Assembly (NCBI RefSeq): GCF_009905375.1
Contig: NC_133649.1
Location: forward strand, 233,591,792 to 233,655,791
Length of the DNA stretch: 64,000 nucleotides
Direction: 5' to 3'
Source of the DNA: Apium graveolens
Lineage: Eukaryota; Streptophyta; Magnoliopsida; Apiales; Apiaceae
Of the stretch, positions 46,021-57,782 are shown one piece after another; within the stretch, counting starts at the first letter, position 1, and each line of letters starts with the position of its first letter. The notes below the pieces were generated by a model. That model ran no database searches. It saw only the letters and a list, made by a program, of their open reading frames with translations, and was not told the DNA's origin. A program made the translations under genes and the position numbers.

Positions 46021-47262
46021 ATAGCCCAAATTGGATGACTCCATTTATCAACTACTTGGAGAAGGGAGAGCTCCCCGAAGACAAAGTGAAGGCTCAAAGG
46101 TTAATGGCCAAGGTAGCAAAATTCCTCATTGAAGAGGGGATACTCTATCGCTGGACCTTCTCATCTCCAATCCTAAAGTGCATCGGCCCAGGGGAGGCAC
46201 AGTACTGTCTGATGGAAGTTCACGAAGGAATATGCGAGGATCATATGTCCGCAAAGGCCCTAGCTCACAAGATCATAAGACAAGGGTACTACTGGCCAAC
46301 TATTCACCAGGATGCAATAGATTTTGTGAAAAAAATGCAAAGAATGTCAAATCTTCAGCAATGTCACCCGGATGAGCCCAATCCTACCCTCTTCAGTCTT
46401 GTCACCAATCCCATTTGCTGTATGGGGCATTGATATCATGGGACCCTTAACCCAGGGCCAAAGGAGACCTCAGGTACTTGCTAGTATCCATCGATTACAT
46501 GACCAAATGGGTAGAGGCAAAGGCCATGAGAATGATAAACCAACAAGACTGCATCAAATTCATGGACAACATTTTAATGCGGGTTGGGATCCGAGAGTAC
46601 TGGTCTCAGATAATGGGCCACAGTTCGTTGGATCAGAATTCGAATCCTACCTTCAAGAGCGGGGTATCCGGCACAAGAAATCATCTGTAGCCTACCCTCA
46701 AGGGAATGGCGAAGTTGAAGTAACCAATCGAATACTTCTCTGAGGGATCGAGAAGAGGCTCAGGGAAAGCAAAACCAAATGGCCAGAAGAGTTGCCTAAT
46801 GTACTCTGGGCATACAGAACAAGCCCCCGAACAAGCACAGGAGAAACCCCCTTCAAACTGTCTTATAGTATTGAAGCTATGCTACCAATTGAAGTAGGAT
46901 CCCCCTCCCATCGAGCAATCAATTTTGATGAAATAGCGAATGAGGAGGGACTCAGAACAAATATTGAGCCAATTGATGAAGTCCGAGACCAGGCGGTGGC
47001 AAGGATGGAGAAGTACAAGGAAAAAACTAAAGAGCACTTCAGCAAGAAGTCCTGGGTCAAAAACTTCCAAGTTGGGGACCTGGTTCTTCGAGATACGGAA
47101 GCCTCAGATCCTACCAACACTGGGAAACTAATGCCAAGATGGGAAGGCCCATATAAAGTCAAGGAAGTTCTAAGGCCAGGAACATACAAGCTCATGAATA
47201 TGGATGAATATGAGATCCCAAACACTTGGCATGGACTCAGGCTCAGAAAATTCTACCGGTAG
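46021..47262 (+). pseudogene. pol: Element D integrase
   Basis: The zinc-binding region (MEVHEGICEDHMSAKALAH, YYWPTIHQDA) is in one frame up to about 46430. The catalytic core switches frame around 46380 and again locally near 46480-46570 (FAVWGIDIMGPLTQGQ, SIDYMTKWVEAKAM, VSDNGPQFVGSEF, GNGEVEVTNRI). TGA at 46741-46743 stands for Arg or Gly before IEKRLRES. The C-terminal part (LWAYRTSPRTSTGETPF, WEGPYKVKEVLRPGTYKL) is intact and ends RLRKFYR. The catalytic Asp and Glu residues are recognisable although the frame is broken. Confidence 0.82.
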
Positions 47263-47399
47263 AAAAAGCAACCAAAAGCAACCAAAAACTTGTAGCCTAT
47301 GGCAAGCAACCAATCTATGATCCTATATTTTGTATGAAAAAGAATTTAAAGTCAATGAAAAGAATTTTCCTTTCTCAGAAAGTCATTCTACATTACTAG

Positions 47400-48060
47400 T
47401 AAAGAAAGCAACAACCAATCCGGATATAGCCTCATATCGAGGTTGGAAGCAAAAAATAAAAGCAACCACTATTTACTTGGAAAATTTCTAAGTAAATAGA
47501 GCAATCATCAATCAGGATAAGGTGTCATACCCGGATTGAAATCAACATTACAAGCAAAAAACAACCCGGATAAGCATCCAGACCCGGGCTGAAAATAACC
47601 ATTATGTACTCAGATTGACTTCAGAGTACATAAAGCTAAATAAGCAATCATCAATCCGGATTGATAGAATACCCGGATTGAAAGCAAAATTATAAGGAAA
47701 ACAACCCGGACACGATTTCAGATCCGGGTTGCCACAACAATTACGTACTCTAACTTCAGAGTACATAAAGCAAACTAAGCAATCATCAATCCGGATTTAT
47801 ATGAACCCGAATTGAAAGCAATATTATAAGCAAACAAAACCCGAATAAGATTCCAGATCCAGGTTGCCATAACCATTATGTACTCAGATTGATTTCTAAG
47901 TACATAAAGCAAATAAGCACTCATCAATCCGGAATGACAACATACCCGGATTGAAAACCACTATAAAACCAAAACAAACCCGGATGATAATCCAAATCCG
48001 GATCAAAAACAACAATTGTGTACTGGATTATTTTCTAAGTACAAAAAGGAAAAGATACTA
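47400..48060 (+). repeat. ~135-bp tandem array after integrase, element D
   Basis: Four to five diverged units are marked by GTACTCAGATTGAC...TAAGTACATAAAG starting near 47608, 47744, 47878 and 48018. Each holds an ATCAATCCGGAT and an ATACCCGGATTGAAAGCAA word. No ORF lies in 47263-48250. The array occupies the same place as the minisatellite of element C, between pol and the antisense gene. Confidence 0.75.
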
Positions 48061-48250
48061 TCAATACGATTATGGTTACCATACCCGGATTGATATGCCA
48101 TATGAAAAGCAATGTCAACCCTGATAAGGCTTCATACCCGGAATCCACTCGGCTATAAACCCAATCCGGGTTGGGGGACATATCCATAGTCCGGATTAAA
48201 AGTCAGGATCCGGATTGCTCATAAAAGAAAAAATTCTTGGAAGGAGTTTC

Positions 48251-49962
48251 TGAAAGAGATATGTCCTAAGTCCAATCATATATGAGGATTTAGGAATAAC
48301 TTTTATGTAATCTGTTTTGATTTCATTGATATCAATAAAAAACTTGTTTTGTTTTTATTGCGGGCTCTATCTATTTAAATATTTAAATAAGATATACCAC
48401 AAGTTTAGAGTAAAGCTTTTTATGGATTGTGATGAGATCATAATAATGAGACCTAAAAGATGATAACTCTAAACTTAAATAGTTCCTGGTCGTAGTATTA
48501 CTAACTGGTAATTAATAATCCGCAAAGATCGGTACATACTATGCTTGCTTCATTATGAAGGATGTCTGTTCTCATAGACATTTGTGTGGTGACACTATAG
48601 CTAGTATGTAGGTGCTTATTATAGAATAAGTTCACTGAACATGACTCACACAGATGAACAACTGATGGAGTTCACTCACGTATTAGCAGTTGTTCACATA
48701 GTGATAGTTGTACAAGTATCCTTAGACTTGAGGTCATCATAGTCATCTTGTGTACACTGAACTATGCTTTGGTTTAGTTCTTAGTCTCAAGGGACAATTA
48801 TAAGGGCTCTACTGGGTATAGGAATTTATACACGAAGATAATGTATGATCAATAAAGGATCTACCCCTTCCAGTGAATGAAGAGAATGTTCAATGTTGAT
48901 CCACTTATGCTAGTTCAGGAATCTCTGGCCAGAGTGAATGAAATTAGAAAGGAGTTTCTAATTTACATTAAATAGAACTAAGCATAGTGAATGGGAAAGC
49001 AAGTGATTAAATAAGATAGGCTTGACACAAGTTCCATGCCTTGTATTTAATCATGACATTACAGGGTAAAAGGAATTGATTGTACGGTAACTACTCACTG
49101 AATAGGTTCTTGGTATTCTAAGCAGTGAATTCGTATTATCCAGATAGTCGCGATATGCTGAGAATTATCCCTCACGATGTAGAATAAATATGATTAATTA
49201 ATTAATCATATTTAATGAATTAGAGAATTTATATAAATAATGATAAAATAGTTTTATTATTATTTATTTCTACTACCGGCTTAATATTGAACCTACAGGG
49301 TCACACCATAAAAGAGAATGATTTCATGGTGGAGGAATTAATTAATAATGGCTGATAATTATTTATTTATTTAAATAATTAATTAATTGGAAAATTTAAT
49401 AATTGATTAAATGAGATTTAATTGATTATAAATTAATTAAGAAAAGGTTCTTAAAATTATTAATTAAGAATTTAATTTTTGGAAATTAAATCAAGTGAGA
49501 GAATTATTTCTAAAGAGTTTAGAAAAATGATTAATAATTAAAAGGTGTTTTAATTATTAGTGAGAATAATAAAGGGTTAATAATAATAATATTTTATGGG
49601 AAAATTTTCAGTTGAAAATTTTGCCGATAAATATATACTATTATAGACCCTATTTTTGCCTCAACCAAAAAGATTTACAAAATCCTAATTCTCTCCATCT
49701 CCTCCTCCTTCATTACATCATTTTCTTGGTGGATGCCGGTGGAGTGCTTCACACTTGAGGAGTAGCTGCTAAGGATCTCCGTTCATCGTTTTTGGATCGC
49801 TATTAAAGATCTCCATCTTTCTATTAACGTAAAGCTTCTTAAGGTAAACATACTGAACTACGAATTAAATATTATTTTCCGCATGGATCCTGCGGAGGGT
49901 TTCAGTTTTTTTTTAAGATTAAATTTACGTTTTCGCTGCGTTTATGTGCTAAAAACCCTTCA
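48251..49962 (+). repeat. 5' LTR of copia E, about 1.7 kb
   Basis: It starts TGAAAGAGATATGTCC, shared with the purine-tract-adjacent remnant at about 55147-55164, and ends CCTTCA before the primer site. An AT-rich stretch (49170-49640) precedes a TATATACT box near 49628. The leader that follows includes AAG/GTAAAC at 49843/49844, a donor-like site. Confidence 0.75.
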
Positions 49963-51872
49963 ATGGCATCAGAGCTACTTGCAAAAAGTTTTTAATTCGT
50001 TTATGTGTTTAACTGTTTTCGATATATGAGCATGTACGTGATTCGCCATTTTTTGATGTTGATATAATATGCTTATATATGTATGGTTTTGAATATATGA
50101 TATCCATGTGAGTTGTATAATCATAAGATGATTATGTAATCTGTATATATACTGATATATACATGATTTATGTTTGTTCTAATTATGAGAATCATATTAG
50201 ATACGGATTCTGAATTGGCTGCTGCAGATTTACTGAAATCTGGGTCTGGTGTCCGATTTACGCAAACGAATACCCTATTTCATAGGTAAACGAGCGTCTG
50301 AACAAAACTGATAGCTAAATCTATCAACGACTCGTCTGTAAGGCGTTTGACGTCGTTTACTGCCCTTAAACAATGATTCTTGTTTTTCTAATTTGATTCT
50401 GATTTTTCTGATTTTTCTGATTTTTGTCATATTTTCTTTTTATGATTAGATCATGGATAATATGATATGTTAAGATCAGATTATATATTTTAACATGCTT
50501 TTATGTGTTGTATGAGCATGGTGGATGGTTATGGCCTTTCGACCTTAGTGTAATGGTTTTGGTTTTAAATACGACTTGCATGTCGTCAATCTTTGTAATC
50601 ATAAATCTCGAATGTAACTCGAGTTATTCTTGTAAGTTCATTAGATTAGTTTAACTTTCAATCATGTAATGTAATTGAAGACTCAAGAAGGCTATCCAAT
50701 GGAGGTGATACAAAGAAGAAGATGAGGCATACAAGAAGTCTAAACAAAGAAGAAGACTTATGTAATAAGTAGTTGTATTAATTTCCATCACCATATTAGA
50801 TTGACCTTGATCTTTATCATGAGCTTGATAAAGATCACATAGGATGGGGCCATAACCAAACACATTTACTTTATTGCACTTTACATTTACTTGTTTATTT
50901 AATTTTATATATGAGATATATGCCTATGTTTACCATGCGATGATAGATTTAGGTGAACTTAAATCAATATAAGGCGTGCTCTAGAAAATCTAGAATAAGA
51001 ATCGTTTCTTGCCTTAACAATAAATATTATGAATACGATCATGAGATTCTTGTGTTTATGAAACACGTAATTGAATATGAATTTTCAATATTGAGAGAAA
51101 GGATGATTCTATCTGTAAGAAAAGGGTTATTAAGTGACGCCTCTTGACAATGCTCCACCCGATCTGGGAATCATCTGATTATTGATTATTGATTTGAAAT
51201 ATTTAATTTAAAAGGAAGAATCTCTTTATAATATGATTATGATTGTAATGTAATATAATCCCTCTAAAATTAAATAATATCAAGTAGTAATTGACCAATG
51301 ACACAACAGGCTTGTGTCGGTCATAGCCGTCCAACATGGTAGAAAGTGGTTCTTATTTTTAAATCATTGTCATTTCGTGCTACAGCTGAGGGATTTGATT
51401 TCGAAATAAGAAATACTTGTCTATTACATAGAGATGTGTACATTAAATTAGAATCTAAAGGTCGATACGTGCTACAGCTGTGGGCCGTTGGAGACTGATT
51501 CAATTGTATGAAATGTTGGGTTAGACTTGACTTAGAATATTAGAATTGTCGTGCCACAGCCGTGACTCAATTATTCAAGAGGCTAAACTTATATTATGGA
51601 ATAACATAAGATGTAATTGACAAGAGTTTTCTGCCTATTGAACATCACATGATGTTTCGTGCCACAGCCGAGGTTGTGTGATGGAATGTAGGATCCCTAT
51701 TCCCACTAGCATTATGAATGCTTAATTTTCACTTAGGGGGTTGAAAAAATTAGATAAACTAGTGGGAGACACTTATGAATAAAGACCCGATTCATATAGT
51801 GTTTTGAAATGAAATTGAATATTTTCTAAGTGTTGTTATGTGTTTATCATTTACAGATTTACTATATTCTTC
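49963..51872 (+). other. Long untranslated leader of copia E
   Basis: After the primer site no ORF is credible for 1.9 kb. Four copies of CGTGCYACAGCYG occur at about 51370, 51467, 51548 and 51657, each followed by a G-rich or GA-rich base group. The region ends with TTATCATTTACAG at 51856, a good splice acceptor 16 bases before the gag ATG. A single spliced leader from 49844 to 51856 would remove the primer site and the repeats. Confidence 0.5.
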
Positions 51873-52508
51873 ATGTCTTCTGCACTATCACTCCGGAGCA
51901 TACTAGATGCTCACAAGTTGACTGGTCCTAATTTAGCTGTTTGTTTTCACTGTAACAAGTTGGGGCACTGGAAGAGGAACTACAATGTTTACCTTGCAGA
52001 ATTGAAGAAGAAGAAGGGTAGTAAGACTACCGCTTCTGATTCAGGCATGTTCATGATCGAAGTTAATATGTCACTAGGTCAAATTTCTACTTGGGTATTA
52101 GATACCGCCTGTGGTTCTCATATTTGGAATTCATTGCAAGGACTAAAGGGAAGTAGGACTCTTGAAAAAGATGAGGTGATTCCACGTATGAACAATGGAG
52201 CAAGGGTTGCGGCGATATCTGTAGGATCATTTAGTTTACATATGCCTATGGGCAAGACTATTATTTTGAATAATTGTTATTACGTTCCCTCTATTGTGAG
52301 GAATATTGTTTCTATTCCTATGTTGGATGTGGATGGTTTTTCATTTATTATTAAGAATAATGAATGTTCTATCCTTAGAGATAATGTTCTTTTTGGACGT
52401 GGCATTTTAAATAATGGTCTGTATGTATGTGACGTAGAACATGATTTACTTCAGATTGAACAAACTAATAAAAGAAAACGAGATGATGAAAATCTGACCT
52501 ATTTATAA
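51873..52508 (+). pseudogene. gag: Copia E gag remnant and protease
   Basis: ATG at 51873 gives MSSALSLRSILDAHKLTGPN, the usual start of this copia gag. It jumps directly to the zinc knuckle (CFHCNKLGHWKRN, the final Cys replaced by Tyr in NYN). The several-hundred-residue capsid region is missing with no loss of frame. The protease follows (WVLDTACGSHIWN, a DTACGSH active site) up to the integrase start, where TAA at 52506-52508 precedes HCRLGHIS. Confidence 0.8.
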
Positions 52509-53606
52509 CACTGTAGGCTAGGTCATATTAGTGAAAATAGACTGCGGATATTGCATAAGGAAGGGTTACTTGACCCCTTTGATTTTGAATCATATCCTAC
52601 ATGCGAGTCTTGTCTATTGGGTAAAATGACCAAATCTCCATTTAGTGGACATGGAGAGAGGGCTGCAGATTTGCTAGGATTGGTACACACAGATGTATGT
52701 GGACCAATGTCTACGCAAGCCATGGGTGGATTTTCGTACTTCATTACTTTCATAGATGATAGATCTAGATTCGGATATGTGTATTTGATGAAACACAAGT
52801 CTGAAGCCTTTGAAAAGTTCAAAGAATATAAACATGAAGTGGAGAAACAAACCAAACACAGTATTATAACTCTTCGATCAGATCGAGGTGGTGAATACTT
52901 GAATGGAGTGTTTCTAGATTATCTCAAAGAAAATGGTATAGTCTCCCAGTGGACTCCTCCATATACTCCACAGTTAAATGGGGTATCTGAAAGGAGAAAT
53001 CGAACTTTGTTAGACATGGTTCGGTCCATGATGAGCTATGCGAATCTTCCAGTATTCCTATGGGGTTATGCATTGGAAACCTAAGCATATTTACTGAATA
53101 AGGTGCCTTCTAAATCTGTTTCTCAAACACCATATGAGATATGGAAAGAAAGGAAACCGAGTCTTAAACACGTTAAGATTTGGGGATGTCCAGCTTATGT
53201 CAAGAAAGTTGACCCAGATAAGCTGGAATCTCGATCCGTAAAATGTAATTTTGTGGGATATCCTAAAGAGACTTTGGGGTATTACTTTTACACCGATCAT
53301 CGGGTGTTTGTCTCCAGACATGCTACCTTCTTGGAAACGGAGTTTATCCTTGAAGGAAACAGTGGGAGCAAAATTGAACTTGATGAAGTTCAAGAAGCAC
53401 AAACTACTACGGATCAAGTGGAAATACCTGTTCAGACTGAACAACCTTCTGTGAAACAGCCCATTCGTAGGACAAGGAGAGTGTCTCGCCAACCTGAGAG
53501 GTATTATGGCCTTCTCATTGAGAATGACAATGAGTTGTCAATCTTTGATGATGACGACCCTGTGACCTATAATGAGGCTATGAGTAGTGTTGACTCAGAC
53601 AAATGA
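52509..53606 (+). pseudogene. pol: Copia E integrase
   Basis: Same frame as gag-protease. The zinc finger (HCRLGHISENRL, CESCLLGKM) is followed by the catalytic core (VHTDVCGPMS, LRSDRGGEY, the Glu in GVSERRNRT). TAA at 53082-53084 interrupts LET-AYLLNK. The C-terminal part has PYEIWKERKPSLKH and FVGYPKETLGYYFY. TGA at 53604-53606 stands where Trp is expected before HSAMKSEM. Confidence 0.85.
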
Positions 53607-55131
53607 CATAGTGCCATGAAATCCGAAATGGAATCTATGTATACCAACCAAGTATGGACTCTGGTTGAGGCGCCTGAAGGTGTTAAGCCTATTGGGTGCA
53701 AGTGGGTATACAAAAGAAAGATTGGAGCAGATGGCCAGGTGGAGACCTATAAGGCCAGGCTCGTGGCAAAAGGATTCAAACAAAGGCAAGGGATTGACTT
53801 TGATGAAACTTTTTCGCCTGTAGCCTTGTTAAAATCAATTCGGATTTTGCTTGCGATTGCTGCTTACTACGACTATGAGATCTGGAAAATGGATGTGAAA
53901 ACGGCCTTCCTCAATGGGGAACTTGAGGAGGAAGTGTATATGACACAGCAGAGGGTTTTCTTTCCAAGGGAAATGAACACCTAGTGTGTAAGCTGCTGCG
54001 AACCATATATGGTTTAAGGCAAGCTTCTCGTAGATGGAACATCCGTTTTGATGAGACAATCAAAGAGTTTGGTTTTATCAAAAACATAGATGAACCATGT
54101 GTCTACAAGAAGGTTAGTGGGAGCGCGGCAACATTTCTTGTATTATATGTGGATGACATACTTCTTATAGGAAATGATATACCAATGCTACAATCAGTCA
54201 AAGTATGGCTATCAAAGAACTTCACCATGAAGGACTTGGGAGAAGCATCCTACATTCTCGGTATAAAGATCTATAAAGATAGATCTAGAAGAATGATAGG
54301 TCTTACCCAGGGACATACATCCAGAAAGTGCTTAAAAGGTTTAGCATGGAAAACTCCAAAAGAGGTCTCATACCGATGAGCCATGGAGTGTCCCTTTCCG
54401 AAAAAATATCTCCTAAGACACCTGAGGAAAGAGAGCGTATGAATAAGATTCCTTATGCTTCAGCAATAGGATCTATCATCTACGCGATATTGTGTACAAG
54501 GCCTGATGTTGCTTATTCAATTAGTGTGACGAGCAAATATCAGTTCAATCCAGGTGAAGACCACTGGAAAGCAGTGAAAAACATCCTTAAGTACTTGCGA
54601 AGGACTCAGGACATTTTTCTTGTTTTTGGTGGTGAATCTGAGTTGAAAATAGAGGGTTATACTGGCTCTAGTTTTCAATCAAAAAGTGATAGCAAATCCA
54701 TTTCAGGGTACGTGTTTACTCTGAATGGTGGTGCGATTAGTTGGAAGAGTTCCAAACAGTCTACAACGGCTGACTCCACATCGGAAGCAGAATATATAGC
54801 TGCAAGTGATGCTGCAAAAGAAGCCGTTTGGATGAGGAAATTTGTTTCTGAGTTGGGAGTTGTTCCTAGCATTGAAGAGCCTATTGTGTTGTATTGTGAT
54901 AACAACGCAGCAATAGCACAAGCCAAGGAACCTAGGTCTCATAGAAATTCCAAACATGTCATGCGGCACTTTCATCTGATTAGGGAGATTGTTGAAAGAG
55001 GAGATGTCAACGTCGAGAGAGTTGACACACATAACAACGTAGAAGACCCACTCACAAAGCCACTTTCTCAGAGTCACTTTGATCGTCATAAAGACAAGAT
55101 GGGTATTAGATACCAGAGTGATTGGCTTTAG
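53607..55131 (+). pseudogene. pol: Copia E RT and RNase H
   Basis: RT begins in the integrase frame ([32 protein letters not shown]), shifts near 53960 (LRTIYGLRQASRRW, LYVDDILLIG) and again near 54330 (KIPYASAIGSIIYAIL). RNase H follows (TSEAEYIAASDAAKEAVWMR, CDNNAAIAQAKEP, DPLTKPLSQ). GYTGSSFQS stands where the family has an Asp after YT, so one RNase H acidic residue is probably lost. Ends TAG at about 55131. Confidence 0.85.
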
Positions 55132-55164
55132 TACAAGTGGGAGATTAAAAGAGATATGTCCTAA

Positions 55165-55986
55165 TTTTGAGGACTGGTGCATGATTGGCTTGGCTCTACC
55201 CGGACCATAACCACACTCTGCAGACCGGAACCTAATCTCGTAAAAAGGCTTCTGACTGGATTTAGAGAGGTAGAAGATCTGGTGGAAGAGCTTCAAGGTC
55301 GGTAGGAGTCCGGATTTGTTACAGCAAGCGATAAACCAGGTCATCGACTTTATCCCATTCGGAGTGATCTGCATCGGGGATATCTTGTACACATGCTTGC
55401 AGAGATGTTTGATGAACATATGGCACCGGGGGCTCCACCCGGATCGAAGATGTTCCATCCAGACCAGAACAAAGCCTTCTTTCGGCCGGTGATAGATCCT
55501 TTCATGTGGTTCCAGCCATCTCCACTCGATATCGGGATTCAACTGGAAAGCAGCCCAGACCGCCTCATCCATCTCACCTGGATCCGCTTCAGAGAATGAA
55601 TCTTTCAGCTGGTAATGATCTCGGCTTATAGGAAACTCGGCAAACATCCTCTCGAGAGCTTCCTGGTTATACACCCCGGGGTGACCGTTAGGTTGTCTAT
55701 CATACCTAACCCTGCTATATTAGATTTCGTTTTCAATCTCCGCGGGCTTCTCAATAAAATGATATTTTACGTCTATCCAGTAACCCTCAGGCGTAAAGGG
55801 AACTGAACCCCCTGGAATCTTCTTGTACCGGAACTTCGAATTATCTCGGTGGAAGGGGAGGCTTTCTTAACCATCTCGACCCGGATCTGTTCTCTACCAA
55901 AAGAATCCGGATCACTCTTGCCTCCAGAACAGGTTGGGTAGCAGTTAAAGACTCTCCTAGCCCGCTCCTTGGTCCGGACCATATAC
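55165..55986 (-). pseudogene. Antisense accessory gene of Tat element D, 3' half lost
   Basis: On the minus strand, exon 2 starts at 55986 after an AG acceptor. The ATG at 55982 gives MVRTKERARRVFNCYPTCSG. A frameshift near 55845 leads to KIPGGSVPFTPEGYW, one TAA stop (NEI-YSRVRYD), then VYNQEALERMFAEF, WRWLEPHERIYHRP and the family core RCHMFIKHLCKHVYKISPMQ, ITPNGIKSMTWFIAC. This is related to the antisense protein of element C (Transposase_28-like). The exon ends abruptly at the remnant of copia E. The expected coiled-coil C-terminus is not found left of E either, so it was deleted. Confidence 0.65.
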
Positions 55987-56638
55987 CTAATAAAATGAAG
56001 GTCAGTTAGCCTGGGCCCTACAGATTTTATTTGTTTTGCTAAGCGGTCCGGATCAAGTACGTTATGTTAATTTTACCATAATCTAATGATCCGGACCACC
56101 AATGCAAGTCCAACCCGGAAAAACATCAACGATCCGGATCATATTTATTACAAACCAGAAAACTTAACAGTTATGGACCTGGATCCAATGGCAAACACCC
56201 AGATCCGGATCCAGAGCATCCAAATACAAATTGAAAACCCATGTCCATTTAATCCTACCCAAACAGCTACCATGGATCTGGGTCCTATACCCCCTACCCG
56301 GATCAAAATCAAAAACCCAAACCCAAAAACATCAAGATTGAGAATTAAAAAGCAAGATATAGACCTTTTGCATATATATACATATGTTCAAACCAAGAAC
56401 ATCAAGAACACACCCGAAAAACCCAAGAATATCAGACCCAAAAACCCAAATTTTATTGCCCAAAACACAATAGAACAACCACAAATCCACAGATCTACAA
56501 ACACATAAACGAAAACATACAAGCCCTCTACAAAAACGAACCAAAAACACATAAATCTACCGATTACTTCGAAGCATGCGAAAACTAGAAGGGAAATACG
56601 AAAAATCGAAAGGAAAAAGCAAGAAGAGAAAGGCTTAC
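55987..56638 (-). other. Predicted 5'-UTR intron of antisense gene D, 652 bp
   Basis: The minus-strand donor AATCT/GTAAGC is at 56638 and the acceptor CATTTTATTAG at 55987, four bases before the ATG. The layout matches the antisense gene of element C (intron 489 bp, ATG four bases into the next exon). The + strand open frame 56086-56508 lies inside it and is not supported. Confidence 0.5.
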
Positions 56639-56812
56639 AGATTTGTCGAACACGAGAGCAAGAAAAGACGAAACGGCGGTGGAAAAATCAGACAGAAAAC
56701 ACTCCAAAGCTTCGAAGAACTCCAAGGGAATTGAAAGAGAAAAGAAAAAGGCGAAGCGACTTTTCGTTTTTGGGGTGAAAATAAAAAATGAAATGGAAGA
56801 GGGGAGGCAGCC

Positions 56813-56819
56813 TTTTATA
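56813..56819 (-). promoter_or_regulatory. TATA box of antisense gene in element D
   Basis: TATAAAA in CCTATAAAAGG on the minus strand, followed by a pyrimidine-rich leader (CTGCCTCCCCTCTTCC) and an untranslated exon ending at the donor 56638. From 56820 to 57060 on this strand there are only AT-rich promoter-like sequences. Confidence 0.5.
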
Positions 56820-57119
56820 GGCCCATGAAAGAATAACTCCCCCTGCCACGTGGCAGCTAGGGATTCGTCTACCCAACAGTTACAAAATATGCATATACAC
56901 ACATATATACATACTTAAAGCGCATTAAAACCCCACAATGATTATGAGCCAGGTTTTCTAGGGAGTAACTACCAAAATTTCAAATCCATGGGAGGGAAAA
57001 ATCTGAAAAACGTTACAACTCCTCGACTTTTCAGATTCCATAGCCCACTACCCGGACTAAGGGCCCTAGTCCGGATCATTGTCAACTGGATACAGATTTG
57101 GGAGCTGAAATTCCCCAAG

Positions 57120-57720
57120 GTCAATCCGGGTATTTCTTTACTACACCAGATCCGGATTCGGGGGGCAACCAGGGAGCAGCAATTTTCCCCAAGGCAATTT
57201 CATATACCCTAGTCCGGATCTTTATATACTACTCTAGATCCGGATTGGTGGCAATCAGGGAGCATAATCTTTTTTCTAAACCGGCCAAATTCTACACTAA
57301 TCCGGATTGGCATCTACTACACCAGATCTGGACTGGGGGGCAACCAGGCGCAGAAAATTTTCTAAGACAACAAAATTCTACACTAATCCGGATTGGCATC
57401 TACTACACCAGATCCAGATTGGGGGGCAACCAGGCGCAAAAATTTTCTAAGACAACAGAATTCTACACTAATCCGGAATGGCATCTACTACACCAGATCC
57501 GGATTGGGGGGCAACCAGGCACAAAATTTTTCTAAGAGAACAGAATTCTACACTAATCCGGATTGGCATCTACTACACCAGATCCGGATTGGGGGACAAC
57601 CAGGCGCAGAAAATTTTCTAAAGCAGCAAATTCCTTCTACCTTAATCCGGATTGGCATCCACTACACAAGATCCGGATTAGAGAACAACAGTGAAGCAGA
57701 AACTTTTCTTCTAAAGCAAC
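57120..57720 (+). repeat. 85-89-bp tandem array before the 3' LTR, element D
   Basis: Units starting TCCGGATTGGCATCTACTAC occur at 57301, 57387, 57472, 57557 and 57646, with more degenerate copies to the left. Each has two TCCGGAT words and a GGGGGGCAACCAGGC block. Open frames through the array are repeat artefacts. The purine tract GGAATGAGGGGAAAA ends at 57782. Confidence 0.85.
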
Positions 57721-57782
57721 AACTAGGCGATATTACTCTACTCCCTCATCCAGAAAATCTGCATAAGGGAATGAGGGGAAAA

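Larger units (their letters stand above)
48251..55164 (+). mobile_element. Ty1/copia element E nested in D, 3' LTR lost
   Basis: It has a 5' LTR (48251-49962), a tRNA-Met-like primer site (TGGCATCAGAGC, 49964-49975), a 1.9-kb leader, gag-pol fragments and the purine tract AAGTGGGAGATT (about 55135). The 3' LTR has only about 18 bp (AGAGATATGTCCTAA), then sequence of element D resumes. No target duplication is found, consistent with a deletion across the right end. Confidence 0.85.

Noticed and set aside
54703..55132. Extension of the minus-strand frame into copia E RNase H
   Set aside because: Only the part right of 55165 belongs to the antisense gene of D; the remainder is opposite the RNase H of E and arises by chance after the deletion.
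56086..56508. 140-codon + strand ORF rich in Asn, Pro and Lys
   Set aside because: Lies within the predicted 5'-UTR intron of the antisense gene, with biased composition and no recognisable domain.
57120..57720. Repeat-spacer pattern resembling a CRISPR array
   Set aside because: Units are contiguous and similar over their whole length with no unique spacers, and the context is a plant retroelement.
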